NCBI GenBank assembly: GCA_013420905.1
Contig: JAAXNY010000006.1
Span: forward strand, 1,116,001 to 1,180,000
Direction: 5' to 3'
Length of the DNA stretch: 64,000 bases
From: Collybia mongolica
Lineage: Eukaryota > Basidiomycota > Agaricomycetes > Agaricales > Clitocybaceae
Position numbers and translations under genes: made by a program. The notes beneath the pieces were generated by a model. The model did not search any database and was not told the DNA's origin. It saw only the letters and a program-made list of their open reading frames with translations. This document shows, in pieces, positions 10,791 through 24,601 of this stretch; position 1 is the stretch's first letter, and every line of letters begins with the position of its first letter.

Positions 10791-11425
10791 TTATACCACC
10801 TGTTGAATCAGCGTTATATTATCGCCTTTTAACAGGATACGGCCTTTTAAACGGTTTAGCTAATTTGTTGGGGTGAAAAAAATGTAAGAGCATACCCAGT
10901 TCTCTCCGTGGTTTCACATCCTTCACATACACCTCCGCGGCTTCATCTATCACGATGTTCATGAACTCGTCAAATCCCTGCGAAAAGGTGGTAGATGAGT
11001 GACTGGGCACATCGAGTCGACAATTAAGAGGTGGTATGTGGGGATGGTGAAGGTATGGTCGAAGCAATACAGGCATGCGTGTGCGCAGATTCGCGTTATT
11101 AGTAGGGTGGACGCGCCATCGCCTTGTCGCAGCAAATTTCAATGCCCAGTCTGCTATCAAAGTGTGGATCAAAGAGCACGCACAATGATCCGTCCTTCAA
11201 TTCGCATCTCAATATTGTCGTATAGCCAAATAACAACTTTTGTTTTCTGTGAATGAGCGATGAGGAACGTCTGCGTCTGGATTTGTTATCGCTGAAAACT
11301 GACTTGTTGGAGGTTTTTAAAGATCACATTCTGTGGCGTGAACGAAGATGAGCATTATTGTACGTTGAGAGAACGATGTTTCTTACGATGGGCTGAACCA
11401 TCACCCGTTGTTGACGACCTGACAT
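10791..11425 (-). CDS. SmE: Small nuclear ribonucleoprotein E (Sm core protein)
   Basis: SmE is one of the seven Sm proteins that form the ring around the U-rich site of spliceosomal snRNAs. Five exons join into about 87 residues. They are MSGRQQRVMVQPI (start 11425), NVIFKNLQQ, KTKVVIWLYDNIEMRIEGRI with the Sm1 motif, GFDEFMNIVIDEAAEVYV ending in VKPRRELG, and RILLKGDNITLIQQVV with the Sm2 motif. The stop is at 10791-10793. The length is typical of the family (about 90 residues). The exon between 11172 and 11256 is short and is easily missed because the surrounding introns stay open for a long way. The start codon faces the dynein gene start 175 bp away. Confidence 0.93.
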
Positions 11426-11600
11426 GATGTGCGAAGAGTATTTGAAGATAGAGGATGTGAGGATGGGAGTAAGGACTCAATAGATTCAGAGTATCGGATT
11501 TTGCTGCAGTTAGGGTTACATACTTATCACGTGTTGTTTGCCCTTCCCCAGCAACCAAATTTCGACAGCAGGCAAGCGACGCGTCGACATAATACTCAAC
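11426..11600. promoter_or_regulatory. Bidirectional promoter between SmE and the dynein motor gene
   Basis: The two start codons (11425 on -, 11601 on +) are divergent and 175 bp apart, so both promoters and 5' leaders must share this stretch. A LOESS-like core element was not identifiable by eye. Confidence 0.5.
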
Positions 11601-14600
11601 ATGGAGGTATGGTCAAGTTACTGAGAGTACGTCAATATCTAACGTCCTTCTTAGGCCTTCGCTCCAACAAACTCGTCAACTGCTGCAGCAGTTACATTCA
11701 TAACATTTGTACAAGACCTGAAGAAGAAGACCAAGACATGGGGACCACTAATCGACCTTTGCGCCAACGGCGAGAAGACTCTAGAACGATTTCGATACCA
11801 GTTCCCGGACGACTGGCTATATAGTGACCAGCTTCGAGGAGAGTGGAGTGCGTACAACGAGATTTTGAAGAGGAAGAATGATTCGATTCAGGAGCAACTT
11901 GGTATGACCACCATCTGTTCCGCAACCCCGACTGACATATATATATCCTTCAGCGGGACTTCAGCTTAAGATTGTCGCTGAGGACAAGATCGTGGAGAAT
12001 AAGATAGCTGATATTCTGCAAGAGTGGGAACAAACTAGACCAGTGCAGGGTAGCCTGCGCGCCGACACGGCCATGAACACCATTAGCGTGTTTGAAGGCA
12101 AACTAAATCGTGTCCAGGAAGAGTATGACCTTGTTTGTCGGGCCAAGGAAGCCCTCGACTTGGAGCTCAATCGACACACGCGTTTGGAGCCAGTTTTTGA
12201 AGAATTGCGCGACCTCAAGGCCGTGTGGACGGCTCTCTCTGGGATTTGGAGTCAAATCTTCGAACTGAGGGAGCTGTCATGGGCCACTGTCCTTCCCAGA
12301 AAGCTGAGACAACAGATCGATGGGCTCTTGAGCTCCACCAAAGAGATGCCTACGAGAATGAGGCAGTATGCCGCATTTGAGTACGTGCAGGACGTGTTGA
12401 AGGGGCTTCTCAAATCAAATACAATAATCTCCGAACTCAAATCTGAGGCGTTGAAGGATAGACATTGGAAACAACTATTCAAGGTGTTGAGGCTGTCATC
12501 ACAGATCACGTTGCCCATGTACGTGTACTATTCTGCTATTCTCAACGTTTTATTTACAGATCTGCAGGATGTCACTTGGGCACGTATATGACATGGATTT
12601 GAAGAAGAATGAGACTCTGATCAAGGAAGTCATCATCCAAGCGCAAGGCGAGGTGTGATTGTTGTCCATCAGGCTGCGTCCGTTTTCTCAGTTTTATTTA
12701 GATGGCACTCGAAGAGTATATCAAACAAGTCAAAGAAATATGGACCAATTATACCCTTGACCTCGTCAATTATCAGAACAAGTGTCGTCTGATCAGGTAT
12801 GAGCTCACCCTGGATCTCTGTGTTGAGTATGACTGATAAAATACTCAGAGGGTGGGACGAATTATTCAATAAATGTAGTGAAAATCTGAACTCTCTGACT
12901 GCGATGAAGCTATCACCCTACTATAAAGGTATGGAATCCGCCTATTGAATCAACCGGGATGTACTGACTTGTCATCAATATTCAGTTTTTGAGGAAGAGG
13001 TAGGTTTGGCTAATTCTGGAAACAACTCTGGTCTAAATAAGCTTCTAGGCTGGTTCATGGGAAGAGAAACTCAATAGGATTCATGTTCTTTTCGGTGGGT
13101 TGTGTTCTGCGTGACTTTCTGTACTCGTGTTAACATTGTGTCAGATGTTTGGATCGATGTTCAACGTCAATGGGTTTATCTAGAAGGCATATTTTCTGGA
13201 AGTGCAGACATTAAACACCTACTGCCCGTTGAGAGCAATCGCTTCCAGGGGATCAATACCGAATTTCTCACCGTTATGAAACGGGTTTACAAATCACCCT
13301 TTGTTCTGGATGTCATGAACATTCAATCAATCCAGAAGAGTTTGGAACGGTTAGCAGAGATGCTGAACAAAATCCAGAAGGCCCTTGGTGAATACTTGGA
13401 GCGTGAAAGGTCCTCTTTCCCCCGTTTCTATTTTGTTGGAGACGAAGATCTGTTGGAGATCATTGGAAACAGCAAAGACATCCTCCGCATCATGAAGCAT
13501 CTTAAGAAGATGTTTGCAGGAATATCGACCGTAAAACTGGACGACGATCTCACTGAGATTCAAGGGATGGCGTCAAGGGAAGGGGAAGAAGTTCGATTCT
13601 CAGAACCCATCTTACTCAAGGAATATCCCAAAATCAACGATTGGCTGGCCAAAATCGAATCGATGATGCGAGTCTCCCTTGCAGACTTGCTATCGGAAGC
13701 GGTGACTGGGCTTCAGGCTTTTTATGGAGTTGGTTCTAAACTAACTATCGATGATCTCATGCCCTGGATGGAAAAGTATCCCGCACAACTCGTTACTCTC
13801 GCGGTCCAAGTTGCGTGGACGGCCTCTGTGGAAAACTCTCTTGAAGCTGGGAGAGCACCTGAAGGAGCCTTAGAAACGGTGCATCAAGCCCTGGATCTCC
13901 TCGCGGACATCGTACTCCAAGAACTTAGCCCAGTTACTCGTCGCAAATGCGAGCACCTGATCACCGAACTCGTCCACCAACGTGATGTCATTCGGACCCT
14001 CATTCAACAGCGCATCCTCGATACGAAAGGTTTCACTTGGCTGTACCAGATGCGATTTTATCTCGATCGTGCAGCTGAAGACCCATTAGAAAGACTGTCG
14101 ATTAAGGTTGCGGACGCGTCATTCCCTTACGGATGGGAGTATCTTGGCGTACCCGATCGTCTCGTACAAACGCCGCTTACGGATAGGGTCTATCTAACAT
14201 TGACGCAAGCGTTGGATAATCAACTGGGAGGCGCCCCTTTCGGGCCTGCTGGTACAGGTATGTACTCTGTGTTGTCGCCCAACATGTGTTTATATCCATG
14301 GTACTCTAGGCAAGACGGAATCTGTGAAAGCCCTTGGAGTACAGCTTGGACGCTTTGTCCTCGTCTTTTGTTGTGATGAAACCTTCGACTTTCAAGCCAT
14401 GGGGCGAATTTTCGTTGGCTTATGTCAAGTCGGGGCCTGGGGATGCTTCGATGAATTCAATCGGCTCGAGGAGCGGATTCTCAGTGCAGTTTCTCAACAA
14501 GTTCAGAGTATCCAACAGGGATTGGCCTCTCTGGTCAAGAATCCCAACATCGAAATTGAGCTAGTCGGAAAAAGCTTGAAGATCAATAAAAATATTGGTA

Positions 14601-17600
14601 ATTTTTCTGGTTAAATCTCGACTAATGCTATTCTCATCTTGTTTAGGCATCTTCATCACCACAAATCCCAACTATGCCGGCCGTTCCCAATTGCCGCCAA
14701 ATCTGACAAAACTATTCCGACCGTGAGTACTAATTATATGGTATATAATGCCACATCATGACAATAACGCCTGGACTATTTCTAGAATGGCGATGACTCG
14801 CCCCGACCGTGAACTTATTGCTCAGGTTATGCTATTTTCTCAAGGCTTTCGCACAGCAGAGTCTCTCGCTTCCAAGATCGTTCCGTTTTTCAATTTATGT
14901 GATGAACAACTTTCGGATCAGCCACATTATGATTTTGGTCTCCGGGCCCTCAAGGCTGTCCTGGCGAGTGCGGGTATTCTTAAACGAGAGCGTCTGCAAA
15001 ACGCAAACACGGCCGTTGAGGACGAAACAGACGGAGTTGTTGGGCTATCAGACAATATATCTGAGCAAATCATCCTTATCCAGAGTGTCACGGAAACTAT
15101 TGTCCCTAAATTGGTTGCTGATGACGTACCCCTGCTTACAAGGTATGAGGACAAACATCCTTAATTTTGATAATTGACTTAATAGACTCTGCGCAGCCTC
15201 CTCGCCGATGTCTTCCCTGGTGTTGACTATATGCCAGTGGATTTAGAAGCTTTGCGAGAGCAAATTTTGAAGGTCTGCGCAGAACGTCGCTTGGTTGACG
15301 GGGAACGCTGGGTATCCAAAATCCTCCAACTTTATCAGATCCAGAAAATCCAGCATGGCTTGATGATGGTCGGCCCTTCAGGAAGCGGTAAAACGAACGC
15401 TTGGCAAGTTCTTCTTGCCGCCCTCGAACGCTTGGACGGTATCGAGGGTGTGTCCTATGTGATCGACCCTAAGGCCATGCACAAGGATGCATTATATGGC
15501 ACATTAGATCAGACAACCCGAGAGTGGAATGATGGTTTATTCACTCATGTGCTCCGAAAAATCGTTGATGACGTCCGAGGGGAGAGTGGTAAGAGGCACT
15601 GGATTATATTTGATGGCGATGTGGATCCCGAGTGGGTGGAGAATTTGAATAGGTTTGTAATTTTTTTTTCGCCTTATAAGCAGCACCAGGCACCGACTGA
15701 AGCATATAATGTAGTGTTCTCGACGACAACAAGCTCCTGACACTTCCTAATGGAGAACGTCTCAACCTCCCACCGAACGTCCGAATCATGTTCGAAGTAG
15801 AGCATCTCAAATACGCTACTCTTGCCACAGTCAGCCGTTGTGGTATGATTTGGTTCAGCGAAGATGTTGTTGACCCAGCTATGGTTTACCGAAACTATCT
15901 TTCCACACTATCTTCGGTTCCACTGGACGCAGACGATGAAGATACAGGGGATGCATTGGGTCGTCGTGTCGATTCATCCGCAGCAGACACATCGGCATCA
16001 GCCAATCTAGCTACTCAGAAGCAAGTTGCTTCTATCCTCGAACGGTATTTCGCGGACGATGATCTTGTTAGTTCTGCTCTGACGTTCGCCGAGTCCATTG
16101 AACACATCATGGACTTCACCGTCACACGCGCTCTCAACACGCTCTTTTCCCTCCTAAATAAAACAGTTCGTAACATCATCGAGTACAACTTTCAACACTC
16201 CGACTTCCCCCTATCTCCCGAGCGTGTTGAACAATACGTGACGAAAAGGCTGCTTGTTAGCATAATTTGGGCCTTTTCGGGTGACGCCAAATTGGATCTG
16301 CGTGCTGAGATGGGTGATTTTCTACGCAAGCAAACTGGCATTGATTTGCCACCTTTGGCACCTGGTAGTTCCCTCATCGACTATGACGTTCAAGTTTCCA
16401 ATGGGGAATGGTCAGCATGGCAGTCGAAGGTTCCTGTTATCGAAATCGAAGCTCACGCTGTAACTGCTGCTGACGTTGTCGTACCAACAATGGACACTGT
16501 CCGGCACGAGGAGGTCTTATACTCCTGGTTATCTGAACACAAGCCACTCATGCTTTGCGGGCCTCCGGGTTCTGGGAAAACTATGACACTCTTCAGTGCT
16601 CTTCGAAAACTCCCAGACATGGAGGTAGTCGGCCTCAATTTCTCAAGTGCCACGACCCCTGAATTGATACTTAAGACGTTTGAACAATACTGTGAATACA
16701 GAAAAACTCCGAATGGCGTCATTCTGGCTCCTGTTCAAATAGGGCGCTGGCTGGTCGTCTTTTGTGATGAAATTAATCTACCAGCAGCTGATAAATATGG
16801 TACTCAACGTGTCATTTCGTTCATCCGTCAACTTGTCGAGTGTGGCGGTTATTGGAGAGCAAGTGATATGGCGTGGGTCAAGCTAGAGCGAATTCAATTC
16901 GTAGGTGCTTGCAATCCCCCAACCGACCCGGGACGTGTACCCTTGAGCCACCGCTTCTTGCGCCATGCCCCTCTTGTTATGGTCGATTACCCTGGCGAGG
17001 TATCCCTGAAACAAATTTATGGGACCTACAATCGAGCGGTCCTCAAAGTTGTTCCTAACCTTCGAGCGTATGCCGAACCGCTCACAGACGCTATGGTTGC
17101 ATTCTATCTAGCGTCTCAGAAACGCTTCACCACCGATGTGCAAGCCCACTACGTTTACAGCCCACGTGAGCTCACACGATGGATTCGTGGAATCTATGAA
17201 GCAATTCGTCCCCTGGAAATATTGTCCGTTGAGGGTCTTGTTCGTGTCTGGGCACATGAGGCGTTGCGCCTTTTCCAGGACCGCCTGGTTACCGAAGAAG
17301 AGAAGTTGTGGACAGATGAGAATATTGACGCTTCAGCCATGGAACACTTCCCAACTATAAACCGTGATGAAGCCCTGGGCCGCCCCATCCTTTTCTCTAA
17401 TTGGACTTCGAAGGACTATATCCCAGTGGACAGAGAAACACTTCGCGAATATACGAAAGCACGCCTCCGCGTTTTCTATGAGGAAGAGCTGGATGTCCCC
17501 CTTGTCCTTTTCAACGATGTGCTTGATCATGTTTTGAGGATTGATCGTGTCTTCCGCCAAATTCAAGGTCATCTATTGCTCATCGGTGTCAGTGGTAGTG

Positions 17601-20600
17601 GCAAGGTGAGCGGTAAATGAACACGAGTCGGTCCCGTCACGCTGAACTATCATACAGACGACATTATCTAGGTTTGTTGCTTGGATGAACGGCTTGAGTA
17701 TCTTCCAGATCAAGGTCTCTAATAAGTACACTGGGGAAGACTTCGACGATGATCTGAGAACAGTACTTCGACGGGCCGGTTGCAAGGGAGAAAAAATATG
17801 TTTCATTATGGACGAATCTAACGTTCTCGATTCTGGGTTCTTAGAACGCATGAACACCCTCCTTGCCAATGCCGAAGTTCCAGGGTTGTTTGAGGGTGAT
17901 GAACATGCAGCTCTGATGACTGCCTGCAAGGAAGGGTCTCAACGCGACGGCCTTATGCTTGATTCTCCAGAGGAATTGTATCGCTGGTTTACTCAACAGG
18001 TTGCGAAGAATCTCCACGTTGTGTTCACAATGAATCCACCCGAGAATGGTCTGGCCTCTCGAGCAGCCACCTCTCCAGCTCTATTCAATCGCTGCGTTCT
18101 GGATTGGTTCGGCGACTGGTCAGACCAAGCCTTTTATCAGGTTGGCATGGAGTTCACCCACACACTCGATCTGGATCTCCCATCTTACAATCCACCGGTT
18201 CATTTCCCCATCGCATATCGCGGCTTATCCTTGCCTCCTTTACACAGGACTGCCGTTGTCAACGCCTTGGTACACGTTCATTCGTCCTTACATCAGATCA
18301 ACCAGCGTCTTAGCCGGCGTCAGGGTCGATATAATTATGTGACACCAAGACATTACTTAGACTTGTGAGTGTAAATGCCCCCTCTGAGATTGAATTATAT
18401 TAACTGACTGTCTCGTTAGCATCAACCACTACGTGCGATTGTATACTGAGAAACGTGATGAGTTGGAAGAACAGCAACGTCATCTTCATGTTGGCCTCGA
18501 CAAGTTGAAAGACACCGTAACGCAAGTCGAAGAACTTCGAAAGAGTCTTGCCATAAAGCGCTCACAACTTCAGGCCAAAGATGCAGAGGCGAATGAAAAA
18601 CTCAAGCGCATGGTCGCCGATCAACAAGAAGCTGAACAGAAGAAAGCAGCTTCTATTGAAATACAGGCAGCACTCGTAGAGCAAGATCATCATATTGAGC
18701 AACGCCGAGCGATCGTCATGGCTGACCTCGCCGATGCCGAACCCGCCGTCCTGGATGCCCAAGCAGCTGTTCAAAACATCAAGAGGCAACATCTCCAAGA
18801 AGTTCGTGTCATGGCGAACCCCCCAGAAGCTGTCAAATTAGCTATGGAGTCTGTATGTACGATATTGGGCCACAAGATCGACGGTTGGCGCACCATTCAA
18901 GGCATCATCCGTCGTGATGACTTTATCCAGCGAATCGTTGGTTTCGATACAAATACTCAAATGACGAAACAGCTTCGCGACACAATGAAGAGGGATTACC
19001 TTAGTCGACCGTCTTTCAACTTTGAAACGGTACAGCGCGCGAGCAAAGCATGCGGACCTCTCGTCAAATGGGCACTGGCCCAAGTTCGATTTTCCGAAAT
19101 CCTTGATAAAGTCGAACCGTTACGCAACGACTTAAGCTCGCTGGAAGACCAAGCCAAAACAACAAAAAAACAGGCAGAAGCAATCATCCACATGATTGCA
19201 GAGCTAGAGGCAAAGATTGCGAGATATAAAGATGAATATGCCCTCCTCATCAGCGAGACTCAGGCCATTAAATCTGAAATGGAACGTGTTCAAAGCAAAG
19301 TCGATCGTAGTATGAAGCTTTTGGAGAGCTTGTCGTCCGAACGAGGCCGATGGGAGTCCGGCAGTCGAACATTCGACGCGGAGATGAGCACTATCGTTGG
19401 CGACGTTCTTCTTTCTGCTGCGTTTTTAGCCTACGGGGGCTTCTTTGATCAACACTACCGTGAAGTGATGTGGCAGGAATGGTCAAACCATTTGTCGGAA
19501 GCAAATATCAAATACAAGCCCGAACTCTCGTTTACGGAGTACCTTTCCACTGCGGATGACCGCTTAAGCTGGCAGTCAAAATCGCTCCCCTCAGATAATC
19601 TGACTACCGAGAACGCGATCATGCTCAAGCGATTCAACCGATATCCTCTTATCATTGACCCCACAGGCCAAGCTACCACTTTCCTGATGAACGAATACAA
19701 GGAGCGGAAGATCACCGTCACAAGCTTCTTGGATGAAGCTTTCCTCAAAGTATTGGAAAGTGCCCTTCGATTCGGCAACCCTCTGCTAATCCAGGACGTC
19801 GAACATCTGGATCCGATACTTAATGCTGTTCTGAACAAGGAAATTCGACGCACTGGAGGCCGTGTCCTCATTCGCCTCGGTAACCAAGACATTGACTTTT
19901 CGCCATCCTTTACGATGTTCCTTTCCACTAGAGATCCATCTGTGGAGTTTTCCCCCGATATCTGTAGTCGAGTCACTTTCGTCAATTTTACTATGACACG
20001 AAGCAGTCTGCAAAGTCAATCCCTCGATCAGGTCCTGAAAGTTGAACGCCCTGATACGGAGAGGAAGAGGACTGATCTCATGAAGGTCCAAGGTGAATTT
20101 AGGCTTCGACTTCGAACCCTGGAGAAGCTGCTGCTCCAGGCTCTAAATGAGTCCACCGGGAATATCCTCGACGATGACAAGGTTATTGATACCCTTGAAA
20201 CTCTCAAACGTGAAGCCGCAGAGATCACCCGGAAGGTCGAAGAAACAGATGTCGTCATGAGAGAGGTCGAACAAGTCACTGCCGAATATTTACCTTTAGC
20301 CCAAGCGTGCAGTTCGGTATTTTTCGTGCTGGAACAACTTAATCTGGTGAATCACTTTTACCAGTTTTCACTCCGCTTTTTCCTCGACATTTTCGACTAT
20401 ATCCTCCATCACAATCCAAACCTTAAAGGAGTATCCGATTACAGCCATCGCAGAGATATCCTCCTCAACGACTTATTTCTTGTGGTTTACAAAAGAACAT
20501 CCCGGGCCCTGTTATACCGCGATAACATAATGCTAGCTGTCCTTCTGTCCCAGGTAAAACTCAGAGGCATTGAAGAGATAAGTGACGAGCTTGAGTTCCT

Positions 20601-23035
20601 CCTCGAGAGTGGCGAGGGCATCGCAGCCTCTGCCAGCACGGCATCACCAAGCCAGCACATCTCATTACTATCCCCAGATCAAATGCTCCGTCTCGAGAAC
20701 TTCGCGAAGCAGTCTCTTTTCAAGCCTGTTTATGCACATATCTTGGAACACGAAAGTGATTGGATACCTTTCATGGAATCCAGTGCACCAGAGGAATGCG
20801 TGCCTACGCCATGGGAAGCCAGCACCCGTACGTCATATTTAACCCACAAGAAAGATATTAAACTGATCTAGCTCTTTAGCTGCTGTTGAGGCTATCCGTG
20901 CTTTGCTAATTGTCAAGTGCCTTAGACCAGACCGCCTTCTGCAATCTACCGCACTATTCGTTCGCACGGTTTTTCAGACAGATCTGTCCGCAGAATCAAG
21001 CTTTGACCTTGGTACTATGGTTGCTGATGAAGTTCCCGCATCAACTCCCGTCGCTCTTGTATCAGTCCCCGGATACGACGCTAGTTATCGTGTAGAAAAT
21101 CTTATCAAAAATACGAGCGCGCGCTCCACCTCAGTGGCCATGGGCTCCCAGGAAGGATTTACCTTGGCAGACCAAGCCATTGCGGCGGCATCACGCCAAG
21201 GCACCTGGGTACTACTAAAAAATGTCCACCTCGCTCCATCATGGCTCGGCCAACTCGAGAAAAAGCTACAAACTCTCAACCCCAATCGGAACTTCAGACT
21301 TTTCCTCACCATGGAATCCAATCCTTCAATCCCAGTCAACATTCTCCGCCAGTCTCGTCTTATCATGAATGAGCCTCCCCCTGGCATCAAAGCCAATTTA
21401 CTTGATTCATTGCGCAGCATTCCCTCTCCCCGCCTGTCTCAGGGTCCAACTGAGAAAATTCGTCTCTATTTCCTGCTTGCTTGGTTCCATGCTGTTGTCC
21501 AAGAGCGGCTACGCTATGCCCCTCTTGGCTGGAGTAAGACATATGACTTCAACGACTCAGACATGGCTTCCGCATTCGGCACTATCGATGCGTGGTTGAA
21601 CACGGTATCGAAGGGTAGAACAAATATTGATCCCGTTACAATCCCGTGGGACGCCCTGCGAACTCTCGTAAAACAGTCGGTGTATGGAGGAAGAATCGAC
21701 AGCGACTTTGATCAGCGGATACTTGACTCGTTTGTTGATGGCTTGTTCACACCTTCGGCATACAATGTCGATTTTGATCTTGTTTCGGGCAATGCGGGCA
21801 ATCGCATACTTGAAGCACCCGATGGCACAAAGATGGAGCATTTCTTGTCATGGGTCCAAGCCCTGCCAGACCGTGAACCTCCTTCATGGCTCAGTCTACC
21901 TCCGACAGCAGAGCGCGTCATAGCCGTGGCTCAAGGTATGCATCTATCTGGTCTATATGTTAGTATGCTTTCTAATCAATGTGCCAGGGAATGCACTTCT
22001 GGGACAACTTCGTAAGATGAGAATGCTTTCGGATGAAGAAGAGGTCACACCTACCGCGACTTCGAAATCTCAAACAAGCCAACAACCCGCATGGATGCGA
22101 ACGCTCCTTGAACGCTGCCGCGAGTGGTTGAATCAGTTGCCAGTGGTGCGAACCATTTGTATGGTCCTTTGAAAGTCAAATTCTGACAAGTTTTCCATGC
22201 AGAAGTTCAGCACGCTGACAAAACAATCTGGAGACAGTGACCCATTGTATCGCTTGTTTTCCCGCGAAGGTGCTATTGGACGCCGACTTCTGGAGAATGT
22301 GCGCAAAGATCTTGCAGACGTCGTCAAAGTCTGCCAGGGTGAGCTTAAACAGACGAACCATTTGCGTACCTTGATGAGCTGCCTGACGAAAGGTCCGTCG
22401 TGATTCGATACGAAACAATCATGTTCTTAACCTTCTTAATACCATAGGGACTATACCTGATCATTGGCGCCGATACAAGGTTTACAAAGCGATGGCCGTG
22501 TCCGGATGGATCGCCGATCTGGCCCGCCGATTGGCACAGCTTGATAGCATTGCGGCTTTGGACAACCTCAACAATATTGAAGTCTGGTTGGGCGGACTGT
22601 TCTACCCAGAGGCCTATATCACGGCTACGAGACAGGCCGTTGCCCATCGAAAGAAATGGAGCTTGGAGACACTGAACCTGCGCCTCGATATTGAACGTGT
22701 TAACGATCCTGGAGCCTTTATCGTAGATGGTAAGCTTGCTACGTTTTTGTTGTAAGTTTGCATATCATTGAATCTCCTCCGTAGGCCTTGCACTAGAGGG
22801 TGCCTCTTGGGCTACCGATAAGCTCATTTTGAATAATGGTGAAGCTGTGCGCCTCAATCCCTCACAAATCCGCTGGGTTCAATCGGATGAAGAATCGCGC
22901 GAAGGCCTCGTCAACCTCCCCGTATACCTCAACAACGACCGCAGTGATGTCCTTTTCACTGTCGACTTGCCATTCGATGACAGCGCTGGTGCGCTCGTCG
23001 CTATGAGAGCAGTGTGCCTTACTGCAGGAGGTTAA
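11601..23035 (+). CDS. dhc2: Cytoplasmic dynein heavy chain, motor-only polypeptide (Dhc2-type)
   Basis: This is the force-producing part of cytoplasmic dynein, which moves nuclei and cargo toward microtubule minus ends. I could join 21 exons in frame (11601-11606, 11655-11901, 11954-12518, then on to 22785-23035). The total is 10,368 nt, or 3,455 residues. Residues 1-750 are the linker region ([55 protein letters not shown]). P-loops follow: AAA1 GPAGTGKT near 745 (split by an intron), AAA2 GPSGSGKT near 1050, AAA3 GPPGSGKT near 1425 and AAA4 GVSGSGKT near 1770. The coiled-coil stalk and microtubule-binding domain span about 2030-2350. AAA5, AAA6 and the C-terminal domain run to TAA at 23033-23035. 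Compared with animal DYNC1H1 the first roughly 1,000 residues (dimerisation tail) are missing. Upstream lie SmE and PEX10, not the tail. In Schizophyllum commune the tail is a separate gene, dhc1, and this arrangement matches that. Confidence 0.95.
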
Positions 23036-23164
23036 TGATTTAAATTTGATACTACGCATACCTTCCACCACCCATACCCGTTCTTTAATCCCACCATACC
23101 TAATATTGCATGGATAGATACATTATTTCCTTGTACTCAAGATGACGACCTAGACCAATGAAAT
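23036..23164. other. Short gap between convergent genes
   Basis: Just 129 bp separate the dynein stop from the homoserine kinase stop, so the two 3' UTRs must overlap or be very short. Confidence 0.5.
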
Positions 23165-24373
23165 TCATGATTTTCCTAACGTTTTGGTATGATCAGTTAC
23201 TGCATCATGCACCATACTACCACCAACGACCTCTAGCACCTTCCAGTCAATTTCGACACCTTGGTCCTTGAAAATGGCGCGCGCATCTTCCGCAATTGCC
23301 CCGAAGCCACCCGTGGCCAAGGCTAAAATCGTTGGCCCTGCCCCAGAAAGACAAATCCCGAGCAACCCAGGATGTGTTTTGGGCGTGATCCTTGAGGTCA
23401 CTTCTGGTAGGCCGGGTATCTTAGAAAGTGTTGGTCAATATAATTGTTAGCTCCGCATATATTTGAGAGACACACAAGCGTTTTTCGGTAGGGCTGGTGC
23501 ACTCGATCTTTCATGGCTTCATAGATTAACTCTGGATCAGGAGGTGACTGGGCCAGTGCGGTAGTAAGGACTGCGAGTCGCTGAAGATTGAACACCTAAA
23601 TATCCAGATAAGGGGCTGTTCCGAGTGGCATATATAAAATCCCAACGTACGAGATCTTTTCTGGAATACATCGTTGGCAATACACCTCTTGCCTTGGCCG
23701 TGCTTAGTTCGAACCTGGGTATAATCGCCACTGCCTTGATACTCTCTGACCAACCGAAGCGCACAAAGTGGCCTATCCCAAATGGAGGTACAGGCGGATT
23801 CAGTCCCCAGCCTTCTCCCGCATCGGGGGGATACTCTGGAAGGACCTCACTGAGGGGTACGCTCGCGGCCTCGCTAGCCTCCTCGTCCAACTCCTTCAAG
23901 TACGACCCCACGAAGCCACCCACGAGGGCCGCCGTGACGTTGTCCGGATGCCGTTCGACCATCAGCGCAAAGTCGAGCAGCCGCTCAGTGGGGAGGTTGA
24001 GTTGCCCGAGTTCATTCCCGAGGAGGACGCCGGCAATGACTGCAGCGCCTGACGATCCGAGGCCCCGGCCAAAGGGTATCTCGTTGTTTGTGTGGATCGT
24101 GATGCCCGAGGGAAAGTACTTCACCTGGTGGCACCGCAGAACGTATAGCGCCACCCGGGTGGTAAGGTTTTTGTACGCATCCAGCGGGACCTCGTCCGCG
24201 CCTTCGCCTGAATATGCCAACGAAGGAGGCTTGTAGGGCGAGTCCTGGGAGGTAATGGGAATATTGACAGTGAGTGTCAAGTGGAGGGAGAGCGATAGTC
24301 CGACAACATCAAAGCCTGGTCCGATGTTGGCAGAGGTCGCTGGAACGCGTATCGTAAAGGCGCGAGGAGTCAT
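23165..24373 (-). CDS. THR1: Homoserine kinase
   Basis: This GHMP-family enzyme phosphorylates homoserine with ATP in threonine biosynthesis in the cytosol. The start at 24373 gives MTPRAFTIRVPATSANIGPG, which has the typical VPATSANIGPGFD motif. The ATP-binding GHMP loop is IPFGRGLGSSGAAVIAG, about residues 97-113. ERHPDNVTAALVGGFVGSYL and the C-terminal GHMP region GLLGICLSGAGPTILAL are intact. Three exons are joined by introns after RKDL (donor GTACGT) and after RKTL (donor GTGTGT). The stop lies at 23165-23167. The protein is about 360 residues, the normal size. No defect is seen. Confidence 0.95.
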
Positions 24374-24601
24374 CTAGAAAAATAATATTTGACCTCAATC
24401 TGCGTTCTCAAAGAAAACCGAGAGCATACCATCAACAGACAGTACGTTGAGCTGCTTTCCCTATGCATGCAATTATCCCTTTCGAGTCATCGTCGGCGAA
24501 AGATAGGGGAATGACCCGACAAGCCTGATGTTAATCTCGGCCGACAGGTCCTACACCAAAACTGTGCATAACAATACTTCTCTCAGCAAATATATTGTAT
24601 G

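Noticed and set aside
10819..11172. A 117-codon minus-strand frame as a complete gene
   Set aside because: Only part is coding (the GFDEFMNIV exon of SmE); the rest is intron read through on both sides.
9426..11600. A dynein tail exon upstream of 11601
   Set aside because: The interval is fully occupied by PEX10 and SmE and contains no tail-like coding segment on the plus strand.
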